64,000 bases of DNA from Streptomyces sp. Je 1-79 (GCF_025195125.1 NZ_JAMGSL010000012.1:62001-126000); one strand, 5' to 3'; shown: positions 33,267 to 41,550, counted from the first letter of the stretch. Made by a program: numbers and translations. Notes: generated by a model from the letters alone, not told the origin.

Positions 33267-33348
33267 TGGCACCACGTCGGCGGCACGGTGGCGCAACGTC
33301 GGCGCACGATGGCGCCATCGAACTTGCAATGGCGCCACGATGGTGCCA
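33267..33348. promoter_or_regulatory. Phased TGGCGCCA operator array and promoter of the RHH gene
   Basis: Five octamers TGGCACCA (33267), TGGCGCAA (33289), TGGCGCCA (33310), TGGCGCCA (33330) and TGGTGCCA (33341) are spaced 22, 21, 20 and 11 bp, about one or two helical turns. A promoter TTGCAA (33324-33329) -N17- CACTAT (33347-33352) is interleaved with them. The ATG at 33359 lies only 6 bp after the -10, so the transcript is probably leaderless. Binding here would block the gene's own promoter. Confidence 0.75.
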
Positions 33349-33358
33349 CTATTGCGTC

Positions 33359-33895
33359 ATGGACCTCACTCCCTACGTCGACAACCTCCGCCACGAGCTC
33401 GGTGTGGCGGCCGAGGCGGGCGGCGACGAAGCCCGCGCGCTGGCCGACCGGCTCACCGGTCAGCTCGAGTCGGCCGCCCGTCTGACGCTGCTCAACGCCC
33501 TGTCCGATGCGATGGACGAGGTCACCCGTGACCTCGCGCCCGGCTCGGTCGACGTACGACTGCGCGGCCTGAACCCCGAGTTCGTGGTGACGGCACCCCC
33601 CACCGCCGACCTCTTCGACGAGCCCGGCGCTCCCGTGCAGGCACCGCCGCCCCCGGTGGCGCCCCCCGTGGAGACCGAGGAGGGCGGCGCCACCTCACGC
33701 ATCAACTTCCGGCCGCCGGCCCAGCTCAAGATCCGGGTCGAGGAGGCCGCGAGCCGCGAGGGCCTGTCGGTCAACGCCTGGCTGGTTCGGGCCGTGGCCG
33801 CCGCCCTGGAGCCCGACACCACCGGCCGCGGCCGGAAGAGCACGGGACCCGCGAGCCCCGCCGCCGGACAGGGCTTCACCGGCTGGGTCCGCTAG
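33359..33895 (+). CDS. Ribbon-helix-helix (HicB/Arc-like) regulator
   Basis: A 178-residue protein. Residues 1-80 are a helical domain with no family I can name, and 81-110 are a Pro-rich linker. Residues 113-150 (SRINFRPPAQLKIRVEEAAS, then REGLSVNAWLVRAVAAAL) are a ribbon-helix-helix DNA-binding motif. HicB-type antitoxins share this motif, but there is no HicA toxin next to it. The gene follows five phased TGGCGCCA-type sites and precedes DUF4097, GtrA, MMPL and ABC genes, so it is best read as a repressor of that cluster and of itself. The function is inferred. Confidence 0.8.
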   Translation: MDLTPYVDNLRHELGVAAEAGGDEARALADRLTGQLESAARLTLLNALSDAMDEVTRDLAPGSVDVRLRGLNPEFVVTAPPTADLFDEPGAPVQAPPPPVAPPVETEEGGATSRINFRPPAQLKIRVEEAASREGLSVNAWLVRAVAAALEPDTTGRGRKSTGPASPAAGQGFTGWVR

Positions 33896-34024
33896 CCCCA
33901 CCGGTAACCCGCTTGGATCCGCTGGCCCCACCCGTAACCGCTTCCGGCCACAGCCGCACCGAGGCACGTCACCCACGCACCCACTCGCCTCCACCACTCC
34001 ACTCAGTCAAAGGACGGCACAGCC

Positions 34025-34861
34025 ATGCCTACGTTCGAAACCCCTGAGCCTCTCTCCGCCACCGTCGAGATCGAGATCGGGCGGGCCCGGATCGTCGCGG
34101 GCAAGCGCACCGACACCGTCGTCGAGGTCACCCCGAGCGACCCCGGCAACAAGCTGGACGTCCAGGCCGCCGAGGACACCAACGTCACCTGCGTGGGCGG
34201 CAAGCTGCTGGTCAAGGGCCCCAAGAAGCGCTCGCTCTTCGGCAAGGTCGGTTCGGTCGACGTGACCGTCGAACTGCCCGCCGGCTCGGAGCTGACCGGC
34301 ACCACGGGCCTCGGCGAGCTGGTCGGCGAGGGGCGGTTCGGGGACTGCCGCCTCACGACGGCCGCCGGGGACATCCAGCTGGAAGAGGCCGCGGCCGTAC
34401 GGCTGAAGACCTCGCACGGCGACGTCCTGGTGGACCGCACGACGGGCGAGACCGAGATCCAGGGAGCGGGCCGGGTCCGGATCGGCCGGATCGACGGTGC
34501 GGCGACCATCAAGAACCTCAACGGCGAGACCATGATCGGTGAGATCGGCGGCGAGCTGCGGGTGAACTCGTCCAACGGGCCCATCAGCGTCGTCCGAGCG
34601 GAATCCTCCGTCACCGCCAAGACCGCCAGCGGCGCCATCCGCCTCGACGAGGTCGTACGCGGACGGATCACCCTCAACTCCTCCGCCGGCGGCCTGGAGA
34701 TCGGCATCGCCGAGGGCACCGCGGCCTGGCTCGACGTGCGGTCCACGGCGGGCCGCGTACGCAACGAACTGGGGACGGCGGAGGGCCCGGCGCAGTCCGA
34801 CGAGACGGTCGAGGTCCGGGGCCGCACGAGCGTCGGGGACATCGTCATCCGCCGCGCGTAG
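34025..34861 (+). CDS. DUF4097-family beta-repeat protein
   Basis: A 278-residue protein made of short beta-strand repeats, for example RLTTAAGDIQLEEAAAVRLKT, SHGDVLVDRTTGETEIQGAG, RIDGAATIKNLNGETMIGEI and SSAGGLEIGIAEGTAAWLDV. This right-handed beta-helix-like pattern is typical of DUF4097 (putative adhesin-like) proteins, many of which sit with ABC transporters. No signal peptide is visible, so it may be cytoplasmic. ATG 34025 with AAAGGA upstream. It follows the RHH gene by 129 bp on the same strand. Confidence 0.85.
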   Translation: MPTFETPEPLSATVEIEIGRARIVAGKRTDTVVEVTPSDPGNKLDVQAAEDTNVTCVGGKLLVKGPKKRSLFGKVGSVDVTVELPAGSELTGTTGLGELVGEGRFGDCRLTTAAGDIQLEEAAAVRLKTSHGDVLVDRTTGETEIQGAGRVRIGRIDGAATIKNLNGETMIGEIGGELRVNSSNGPISVVRAESSVTAKTASGAIRLDEVVRGRITLNSSAGGLEIGIAEGTAAWLDVRSTAGRVRNELGTAEGPAQSDETVEVRGRTSVGDIVIRRA

Positions 34862-34891
34862 ACGGAGTCGCCGCCGAAGCACCTCGCCGCC

Positions 34892-34933
34892 GTCGGAGTC
34901 GGCGTCGGCATCGGCATCGGCATCGGCATCGGA
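34892..34933 (+). repeat. Hexamer tandem repeat (GTCGGC/ATCGGC, 7 units)
   Basis: Seven tandem 6-bp units between the DUF4097 stop and the GtrA-like start, a simple slippage repeat. Confidence 0.9.
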
Positions 34934-34968
34934 TCCAACCGAGTCGGACAGAGGGGACGGAGAGTTCG

Positions 34969-35532
34969 ATGGACCGCACACCGCAGACCAGCACCCCCGG
35001 CGCCGTACGTTCCTTCGTCCGGTTCGTGATCTTCGGCGGCGGAGTGGGCCTCGCCTCCAGCGCGGCCGTCGCCCTGCTCGCCGCCTTCCTGCCCTTCACC
35101 CTGGCCAACGCGCTGATCGCGGTGGTCTCGACGGTCCTCGCGACCGAGCTGCACGCCCGGTTCACCTTCGCGTCGGAGCAGCGACCTGCCCGGCGCGGCC
35201 TGCTCCGCTGCGGGCTCCGCCACCACCTGCAGTCCGCCGGGACGGCCACGGCGGCCTTCGCCGTGACCACCCTCGCGATGCTGCTCCTGCACGCGCTCGC
35301 CGACGCACCCGGTCTCGCCGTCGAGCAGACCGTCTACCTCTCGGCCTCGGCACTCGCCGGCATCGGCCGCTTCCTGGCGCTGCGCCTGTACGTCTTCGCC
35401 ACGAGCAGCAAGCAGCCCACCCCGGCCGTCCCGCACCTGGACCCCGCCCCGCGCCTGGACGTCATTCCCCGCCTGGACCTGGACCTCAGCCGGTCCCCGG
35501 CCCGCCGCGAACTGCTCACCACCGCCTCCTGA
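34969..35532 (+). CDS. GtrA-family small membrane protein
   Basis: A 187-residue protein with four hydrophobic helices (RFVIFGGGVGLASSAAVALLAAF, TLANALIAVVSTVLATELHARFTF, AAFAVTTLAMLLLHAL, VYLSASALAGIGRFLALRLYVF). The pattern FVIFGGGVGL...ANALIAVVSTVLATELHARFTF matches the GtrA-like fold, whose members help translocate polyprenyl-linked sugars. The last 40 residues are a Pro-rich repeat (PHLDPAPRLDVIPRLDLDL). ATG 34969. Its role in this export cluster is not known. Confidence 0.8.
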   Translation: MDRTPQTSTPGAVRSFVRFVIFGGGVGLASSAAVALLAAFLPFTLANALIAVVSTVLATELHARFTFASEQRPARRGLLRCGLRHHLQSAGTATAAFAVTTLAMLLLHALADAPGLAVEQTVYLSASALAGIGRFLALRLYVFATSSKQPTPAVPHLDPAPRLDVIPRLDLDLSRSPARRELLTTAS

Positions 35533-35550
35533 ACCGGCCCTCGGGGTCAG

Positions 35551-35558
35551 TGGCGCCA
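35551..35558. promoter_or_regulatory. TGGCGCCA site upstream of the MMPL gene
   Basis: An exact TGGCGCCA in the 259-bp gap before the MMPL gene; a near copy AGGCGCCA is at 35690-35697. Same palindrome as at the RHH promoter and the ABC operon, so the MMPL gene probably belongs to the same regulon. The rest of this gap carries CACCC-rich short repeats. Confidence 0.55.
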
Positions 35559-35791
35559 TAGCGGCTCCCGGCGACCGCGGCCGCCCTTGACGGCGATGCG
35601 CCCCCCGCAGCCCTCGCGCACCCACACCCACCAGCACCCGGCACCCAGCACCCGACACCCAGCACCCCGGCGGGAGTTCGACGCCGCCGAGGCGCCATGC
35701 CGTACTGCCCCGGCGCGGAACGCCCGCCCACCCCGCGCCGCGAGAACGACCGCCCCCAAAAAACCACCACAGACCTGACGGGAGCCCCTCC

Positions 35792-38044
35792 GTGGCTACG
35801 TTCCTTTCCAGACTGGGCCGACTCGCCTTCCGCCGCCGGGGGGTGACGCTCGTCCTCTGGCTGCTGGCCTTCGGCGGCATGGGCTTCGCCGCCTCGTCCG
35901 CGCCGGCGCCGCCCGCCGACACGTTCTCGATGCCGGGCACCGAGTCGCAGGAGGCCTTCGACCTGCTGACGGAGAAGTTCCCGGACGCGAGCGCGGACGG
36001 CGCCAGCGCGCGGGTCGTCGTCCGGGCGCCCGAGGGCTCGAAGATCACGACGGCCCCGCAACGGACCGCGGTCGAGCGCCTCGTCGCCGACCTTGCGGCC
36101 TCGTCCCCGCAGGTGGTGCGCGTCGCCGACCCGTACACGTACCCCGACGTCAGCATCAGCGAGGACCGTAAGACCGCCTACATGGTGGTGACGTACAAGG
36201 TCCCGGCGATGGAGGTCGGCGACAAGGCCCACGACGCGCTCGACGCGGCCCTGGCAGGGGCCGAGAAGTCGGGGCTCACGGTCGAGGCCGGCGGTGACGC
36301 CGTGAAGATCGAGCAGGCGATGGGCGGCACCGGCGAGAAGATCGGCATCCTGGTCTCCGCGATCGTCCTCGTCCTGACCTTCGGTTCGATGATCGCGGCG
36401 GGAATGCCGCTGGTCACCGCGCTGATCGGCGTCGGCATCGGCATCTCGGGCATCACGGCGCTCGGCTCCACGCTGGGCCTGTCCGGCACCACCTCGACCC
36501 TCGCGATGATGATCGGTCTCGCGGTCGGCATCGACTACGCGCTCTTCATCGTGTCGCGGTTCCGCGCCGAGCGGGCCGAGGGGCGTACGCCGGAGGAGGC
36601 GGCGGGACGGGCCGTCGGAACGGCCGGTTCGGCCGTCGTCTTCGCCGGGCTCACGGTCATCGTCGCCCTCGCGGGGCTGGCCGTCGTGAACATCCCGATG
36701 CTCACCAAGATGGGCCTCGCAGCGGCCGGTACCGTCGCCGTCTCCGTACTCGTCGCGGTCACCCTGGTCCCCGCCCTCATCGGCTTCGCGCCGGTCAAGG
36801 TGATGGCCCGGAAGGGACGGCTGCGGTACGCCGTCAAGCCGCTGTCCGAGCGCAAGCAGCGCAGGGCCGCCAAGCACACGGCGAAGCTGGCAAAGAAGAC
36901 CCGTCCCAACCTGGGCTCCCGCTGGGCCAGTTACGTCCTGCGCCACCCCGTGGCCGTCCTGCTCGTGGGCGTGATCGGCCTCGGCACGGTCGCCGTGCCC
37001 GCCGCGAGCCTGGAGCTCGGTCTGCCGGGCGAGGGCCAGATGTCGACGGAGACCACCCAGCGCAGGGCGTACGACCTGCTGTCGGAGTCCTTCGGACCCG
37101 GGTTCAACGGCCCCCTGACGGTCACCGTGCAGGCGGTGGACGCCAGGGCGGCGGGCGACGAGATCGGTGCGGCGCTCAGGAAGACGGACGGCGTGGCGTC
37201 GGTCTCGCCGGCCACCGCCAACAAGGCGGGCGACACCGCGATCCTCAACGTCATCCCGGAGACCGGCCCGACCGAGAAGAAGACCGAGGAGCTGGTCCGC
37301 GACCTCCGCGCCGCCGCGGAGGACCTGGAGCGGAGCACGGCAGCCCGGATCCTCGTCACCGGCCAGACGGCCATGTTCATCGACTTCTCGCAGACCCTGG
37401 ACGACGCGCTGCTGCCCTACCTGGGGCTGGTGGTGGGCCTCGCGTTCCTGCTCCTGATGGTGGTCTTCCGCTCGGTCCTGGTTCCGCTGAAGGCGGCCCT
37501 CGGGTTCCTGCTCTCGGTGGCCGCGGCGCTCGGCGCCGTCGTGGCGGTCTTCCAGTGGGGCTGGCTCGCCGACGTCTTCGGCATCGACGCACCGGGCCCG
37601 ATCATGAGCACGATGCCGATCTTCATGATCGGTGTGGTCTTCGGCCTGGCGATGGACTACGAGGTCTTCCTGGTGAGCCGGATGCGCGAGTCGTACGCCC
37701 ACGGGGCGCGCCCGGCCGAAGCGGTCGTCGACGGCTTCCGCCACGGCGGCCGGGTGGTCGGCGCGGCCGCGGTCATCATGATGAGCGTCTTCTCCGGCTT
37801 CATCGTGGAGGACAACGACTTCGTGAAGATGATCGGCTTCGCCCTCGCGATCGCCGTCTTCTTCGACGCGTTCGTCGTCCGCATGGCGATCGTTCCGGCG
37901 CTCTTCGCCCTGCTCGGCAGGTCCGCCTGGTGGCTGCCGAAGTGGCTGGACCGGATCCTGCCCCGGGTGGACGTCGAGGGCGAGAAGCTCGGCCAGGCGC
38001 AGAACGCCCGGCAGACAGACCGGGAGCGCACCCTGGTCGGCTGA
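35792..38044 (+). CDS. MMPL-family (RND-type) transporter
   Basis: A 750-residue 12-helix protein with two repeated halves. The first loop starts near residue 40 (DTFSMPGTESQEAFDLLTEKF). The first helix bundle includes TTSTLAMMIGLAVGIDYALFIVSRFR, the conserved MMPL motif with Asp in the proton path, and the second half has GVVFGLAMDYEVFLVSRMRE, the twin motif. Mycobacterial relatives export cell-envelope lipids; Streptomyces members often export polyketides or lipids. GTG 35792 with GGGAG upstream. A very strong terminator follows. Confidence 0.9.
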   Translation: MATFLSRLGRLAFRRRGVTLVLWLLAFGGMGFAASSAPAPPADTFSMPGTESQEAFDLLTEKFPDASADGASARVVVRAPEGSKITTAPQRTAVERLVADLAASSPQVVRVADPYTYPDVSISEDRKTAYMVVTYKVPAMEVGDKAHDALDAALAGAEKSGLTVEAGGDAVKIEQAMGGTGEKIGILVSAIVLVLTFGSMIAAGMPLVTALIGVGIGISGITALGSTLGLSGTTSTLAMMIGLAVGIDYALFIVSRFRAERAEGRTPEEAAGRAVGTAGSAVVFAGLTVIVALAGLAVVNIPMLTKMGLAAAGTVAVSVLVAVTLVPALIGFAPVKVMARKGRLRYAVKPLSERKQRRAAKHTAKLAKKTRPNLGSRWASYVLRHPVAVLLVGVIGLGTVAVPAASLELGLPGEGQMSTETTQRRAYDLLSESFGPGFNGPLTVTVQAVDARAAGDEIGAALRKTDGVASVSPATANKAGDTAILNVIPETGPTEKKTEELVRDLRAAAEDLERSTAARILVTGQTAMFIDFSQTLDDALLPYLGLVVGLAFLLLMVVFRSVLVPLKAALGFLLSVAAALGAVVAVFQWGWLADVFGIDAPGPIMSTMPIFMIGVVFGLAMDYEVFLVSRMRESYAHGARPAEAVVDGFRHGGRVVGAAAVIMMSVFSGFIVEDNDFVKMIGFALAIAVFFDAFVVRMAIVPALFALLGRSAWWLPKWLDRILPRVDVEGEKLGQAQNARQTDRERTLVG

Positions 38045-38061
38045 GCCGACCCCCGCAGCCC

Positions 38062-38103
38062 CAGGCGCCTCCGTACCGGCACAGGCCGGTACGGAGGCGC
38101 CTG
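38062..38103 (+). terminator. Very strong 19-bp terminator after MMPL
   Basis: CAGGCGCCTCCGTACCGGC and its exact inverse, 38062-38080 and 38085-38103, with a 4-nt loop ACAG: a 19-bp perfect stem. It isolates the MMPL gene from the ABC operon. Confidence 0.9.
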
Positions 38104-38244
38104 TCCGCGCTACGGGGCGAACGCCGGGCGGCCCCACAGCAACACACGAACAAAGCGGCGCCAAGTTAAGCAAGCACAGAACAGCAGGTCAGAGGCGCAG
38201 CACCACATGGCAACACCCCTAACAACACGGATTGAGGCCCGCGG

Positions 38245-38330
38245 TGGCACCAATGGCGCCACAACGGCCTCGACATGGCGCCACAACTGTGCCACGATGA
38301 TGGCGCAAGCACGGCACAGCAGTGGCGCCA
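38245..38330. promoter_or_regulatory. TGGCGCCA operator array upstream of the ABC operon
   Basis: TGGCACCA (38245), TGGCGCCA (38254), TGGCGCCA (38276), a half-like CTGTGCCA (38287), TGGCGCAA (38301) and TGGCGCCA (38323). Two pairs are spaced 22 bp apart. A further CGGCGCCA is at 38156. The sequence family and layout match the array at the RHH gene. The ABC start is 64-150 bp downstream. Confidence 0.75.
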
Positions 38331-38393
38331 CTCGGCGCGCCAGGCCTCGCCGGCCCCGCCCTTGGATTCCCGGAAGAGAAAGGCCCGCCCACC

Positions 38394-39407
38394 ATGAACA
38401 CCGCGACCACAGCGGCCATCAGCACGCGCTCCGCGGCGATCTCCGCGATCGGCCTTCGCAAGTCGTACGGCGACAAGGTGGTGCTCGACGGCATCGACCT
38501 GCGGATCCCCGAGGGCACGATCTTCGCCCTGCTCGGTCCCAACGGGGCGGGCAAGACCACCACCGTCGAGATCCTCTCCACGCTGATCACGGCCGACGCG
38601 GGCGAGGCACGGGTCGGGGGCCACGACGTGGCGGCCGACGCCGACTCCGTAAGGCGCCAGATCGGCGTCACGGGACAGTTCGCCGCCGTCGACGGGCTGC
38701 TCACCGCCGAGGAGAACCTGCTCCTCATGGCCGACCTGCACCACCTGAGCCGCAGCGAGGGCCGGCGCCGTACCGCCGAACTCCTGGAGCGGTTCGAACT
38801 GACCGAGGCGGCACGCAAGAACGTCGCCACCTTCTCCGGCGGCATGCGCCGCAAGCTCGACCTGGCGATGACGCTGGTCGGCGGGCCGCGGATCATCTTC
38901 CTCGACGAGCCGACCACCGGCCTCGACCCGCGCAGTCGCCGCGTCATGTGGGAGCTCATCCGGGACCTCGTCACGGATCAGGGCGTGACCATCTTCCTCA
39001 CCACGCAGTACCTGGAGGAGGCCGACCACCTCGCCGACCGCATCGCGGTCCTCGACCACGGCAAGCTCGTGGCCGAGGGCACGGCGGAGGAGCTGAAGCG
39101 GCTGATCCCGGGCGGCCACGTCCGCGTCCAGTTCGCCGACGAGGCCCAGCTCGCCGCGGCGGCCGCGATCTTCGGAGTCGCCACGCGCGACGACGAGTCG
39201 CTCACCCTGCAGATCCCCAGCGACGGTTCGGTCGCCAATCTCCGAGCCGTACTCGACGCCCTCGACAACTCCGGGGTGCGGGCCGAGTCGCTGACCGTGC
39301 ACACCCCGGACCTCGACGACGTGTTCCTCACCCTCACCGGCAGCCAGAACGCCGCCCCCACCGTCCCCGCCCCGTCCGCCACCGCCCAGAAGGAGTCGAC
39401 CCGATGA
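38394..39407 (+). CDS. ABC transporter ATP-binding subunit, DrrA-type
   Basis: A 337-residue ATPase of the daunorubicin-resistance type. Walker A LLGPNGAGKTTTVEIL, signature FSGGMRRKLDLAMTLV, Walker B IIFLDEPTTGLDP and the switch-like LTTQYLEEADHLADRI are all visible. The C-terminal DrrA extension has VRVQFADEAQLAAAA. ATG at 38394 with AAAGG upstream. The stop overlaps the permease start by four bases, so the pair is coupled. It should energise export of a hydrophobic compound. Confidence 0.93.
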   Translation: MNTATTAAISTRSAAISAIGLRKSYGDKVVLDGIDLRIPEGTIFALLGPNGAGKTTTVEILSTLITADAGEARVGGHDVAADADSVRRQIGVTGQFAAVDGLLTAEENLLLMADLHHLSRSEGRRRTAELLERFELTEAARKNVATFSGGMRRKLDLAMTLVGGPRIIFLDEPTTGLDPRSRRVMWELIRDLVTDQGVTIFLTTQYLEEADHLADRIAVLDHGKLVAEGTAEELKRLIPGGHVRVQFADEAQLAAAAAIFGVATRDDESLTLQIPSDGSVANLRAVLDALDNSGVRAESLTVHTPDLDDVFLTLTGSQNAAPTVPAPSATAQKESTR

Positions 39408-40228
39408 GCACCGCCACCCTCACCCCGGCCAAGCCCGCCAAGGCCACCCGCTCGTACGCCCTGCGCGACTCCATGACGATGCTGCGCCGCAACATCAAGC
39501 ACATGCAGCGCTACCCGTCGATGACGATCTCGATCCTCGTGATGCCGCTGCTGATGCTGCTGCTGTTCGTGTACGTCTTCGGCGGCGCCCTCGGCGCCGG
39601 CATCGGGGCGGGCGGCGACCGCGGCGACTACATCAACTACCTGGTGCCCGGCATCATCCTGATGTCCGCGACCTCGGGGGCGGTCGCGACGGCCGTGTCG
39701 GTCTGCACGGACATGACGGAAGGCATCGTCAACCGCTTCCGTACGATGTCGATCTCCCGCGGCTCCATCCTCACGGGCCACGTCCTGGGCAGCGTCCTCC
39801 AGGTCGCGGCGGTGCTCACCCTGATCACCGGCGTCTCCCTCGCGATCGGCTTCCGTCCCACGGCCTCGGTCGTCGAATGGCTGGCCGCGGCCGGCCTGCT
39901 CCTCTTCCTGGCCTTCGGCATGGCCTGGCTGTCCGCCGCGATGGGCATGGGCGCCAAGACGGTCGAGGCGGCGAGCAACGCCCCGCTGCCGCTGACCTTC
40001 CTGCCCTTCCTGGGCAGCGCGGTCGTCACGCCGGACTCGATGCCGACGGCCCTGCGCTGGTTCGCCGAGTACCAGCCCTTCACCCCGATCAACGAGACCC
40101 TGCGCGGCCTCCTGCTCGGCACCCCGATCGGCAACGACGGCTGGATCGCCCTGGCCTGGTGCACGGCCCTCGCGGTGCTCGGCTACTTCTGGTCCCGCGC
40201 GGTCTTCAACCGCGAGGTCACCCGCTGA
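39404..40228 (+). CDS. ABC transporter permease subunit, DrrB/ABC-2 type
   Basis: A 274-residue membrane protein of the ABC-2 exporter family, about six helices. MISxxL-like regions seen: SMTISILVMPLLMLLLFVYVF, YINYLVPGIILMSATSGAVATAVSV and MTEGIVNRFRTMSISRGSILTG, the last matching the conserved cytoplasmic loop of DrrB-like permeases. It shares the ATGA junction at 39404-39407 with the ATPase. Together they probably pump out a small lipophilic substrate. Confidence 0.9.
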   Translation: MSTATLTPAKPAKATRSYALRDSMTMLRRNIKHMQRYPSMTISILVMPLLMLLLFVYVFGGALGAGIGAGGDRGDYINYLVPGIILMSATSGAVATAVSVCTDMTEGIVNRFRTMSISRGSILTGHVLGSVLQVAAVLTLITGVSLAIGFRPTASVVEWLAAAGLLLFLAFGMAWLSAAMGMGAKTVEAASNAPLPLTFLPFLGSAVVTPDSMPTALRWFAEYQPFTPINETLRGLLLGTPIGNDGWIALAWCTALAVLGYFWSRAVFNREVTR

Positions 40229-40503
40229 CCCGCCGAACGGCCACGACCGAAGGGGCCCTCCCGGCCGAACCCGGGGGCGGCCCCTCGGCCCGTGACCGTC
40301 ACCGCACGGCAGAAACCCCACGACGCCCCAGCCCGAGACCCACGACCACGGCCCCCATCCACGCAACCACCGATCACCTCAGCGGATCACCACCACCGTC
40401 CGCTAGGCTGTCCCCGGTACCTCTCCTGGCAATCCCACAGGAGGGCCGGGGCCAGGCACGACACCCCGCCCCACCTGAAGCCAGACCCGGGGCACCACGC
40501 CTC

Positions 40504-40576
40504 GCCTTCGTAGCTCAGGGGATAGAGCACCGCTCTCCTAAAGCGGGTGTCGCAGGTTCGAATCCTGCCGGGGGCA
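40504..40576 (+). tRNA. tRNA-Arg (anticodon CCT)
   Basis: A 73-nt cloverleaf: acceptor GCCTTCG/CGGGGGC (with wobble pairs), D arm GCTC/GAGC, anticodon stem CCGCT/AGCGG with loop CTCCTAA, so anticodon CCT reading AGG, variable GTGTC, and T arm GCAGG/CCTGC with TTCGAAT. The CCA is not encoded. The gene's 3' half is duplicated at 50485-50526, so it was the attachment site of the element that follows. Confidence 0.95.
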
Positions 40577-40578
40577 CA
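40537..40578 (+). repeat. Left attachment repeat (attL) in tRNA-Arg
   Basis: A 42-bp sequence from the anticodon to just past the tRNA end, identical to 50485-50526. One mismatch beyond, a further six bases CCGCTC also agree on the left side. Confidence 0.92.
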
Positions 40579-40583
40579 GAAAG

Positions 40584-40624
40584 AAGGGCCAGCACACGGG
40601 CGCATTTCCCCGGTGCTGGCCCTT
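40584..40624. terminator. Terminator between tRNA-Arg and integrase remnant
   Basis: AAGGGCCAGCAC (40584-40595) and GTGCTGGCCCTT (40613-40624) pair perfectly. It serves tRNA transcription on one strand and the integrase on the other. Confidence 0.75.
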
Positions 40625-40647
40625 CCGCATGATCACGGCCGTGCCAC

Positions 40648-40959
40648 CTACGTGCCAGAAGTTGGCGGATCACTGCTCTCCCGAGCCTGCCGGATCATCT
40701 CCTCGAGCTTCCCCGCGATGTGTCGATCACGGTCACTCGTCATGTGCTGATAGATCAGCGCGGCCCGCGTCGTGCTGTGCCCCATCCGCGTCATCAGCTC
40801 CCGCGTGCTGGCCCCGGCACTAGACGCCAGGGTGTTCCCGGTGTGCCGGAGGTCGTGGAAGTGGACGCCATCGGAGACGCCGGCCTCGGCGCGGGCAGCG
40901 GTCCAGTCGTCCCGGAAGTTGCTCCGCCTCAGGAGACCTCCCCGCGGGCCCCTGAACAC
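40648..40959 (-). pseudogene. Tyrosine recombinase (integrase) C-terminal fragment
   Basis: Only 103 residues remain. They include HFHDLRHTGNTLAS (the catalytic H-x-x-R box), MTRMGHSTTRAALIYQHMT (the final box with the Tyr nucleophile in ALIYQHM) and a short tail ending SGT. Full integrases of this type are 380-450 residues, so the N-terminal arm-binding and core parts are lost. The fragment ends next to the terminator by tRNA-Arg, the usual position for an element integrase. The break lies near 40955, where an unrelated rightward reading frame takes over. Confidence 0.85.
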
Positions 40960-41064
40960 GTGGCCGTCCTGCCCGGCACCCGCGAAGTGCTCCAGGTGGT
41001 GAACAAGGTCCGGGACCGGCTCGGCGACATGCAGGCCATCGCCGACGCACTCACCACGGCGTAG
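40953..41064 (+). pseudogene. 3' remnant of a rightward gene at the integrase break
   Basis: About 35 residues from roughly PEHVAVLPGTREVLQVVNKV to MQAIADALTTA and a stop, in a frame that has protein-like composition unlike the sequence before it. It starts where the integrase fragment ends, as if a deletion fused the two. I do not recognise the family. Low confidence. Confidence 0.3.
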
Positions 41065-41370
41065 CCGAGGACCAACGGGGGGAGCTTTACAGGTTTCTCT
41101 ACCTCATCAAGCACCCGGCTGCGCTCCGCTCCGCCGGGCGGGCTTCCCGGCTCCGCTCCGCGCGACGCTCCTGCCTTCGGCCCGCTCCGCCCCCGCTGCG
41201 CCGCCGCCCGCCCCTGCAAGACGGGATAGGCCCAAGGGCATGAGTCCGAGCCCCAACCGCCCGCGGTTCCAACTGTCACCGACATGCCTCCGGCGGGGGC
41301 GCTCCGACTCCGGGATGGCGGGGGTACCGTACGCGGGTGCCGGCCGTGGAGGGCTGAGGCGGGGAACCCC
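41065..41370. other. Non-coding stretch, GCTCCG-rich
   Basis: No gene is supported here. The sequence is rich in GCTCCG and CGGGC motifs and short hairpins. It leads into the long near-palindrome at 41371-41511. Confidence 0.5.
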
Positions 41371-41511
41371 CATCCCGTCTGCCATCGACCCAGGACAAGC
41401 CGAGCAGACGCGGCACCGGGCGTCCAGGTCGTTCGTACAGTGGCGCGCTCCACCTGGACGCCCGGCACCGCGCCCGCTCCACGTACGTGTGGGTCGACGG
41501 CAGACGGGATG
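41371..41511. repeat. Nested long near-palindrome (about 140 bp)
   Basis: Outer arms 41371-41392 and 41490-41511 match in inverse orientation at 21 of 22 positions (starting CATCCCGTCTGCC). Inner arms 41410-41429 and 41452-41471 match at all but two of 20 positions. The two arms are nested concentrically, so the whole region can fold into one extended hairpin with two paired blocks. Possible roles: an origin or transfer site of the element, a structured RNA, or the footprint of a lost mobile repeat. Confidence 0.75.
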
Positions 41512-41550
41512 GGAGTTGGGGGAGGTGGTGGGGTGAGCCTGTCTTCCGGA

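Noticed and set aside
33359..33895. HicB antitoxin of a HicAB toxin-antitoxin pair
   Set aside because: No HicA-like gene lies on either side, and the operator layout points to a regulator instead.
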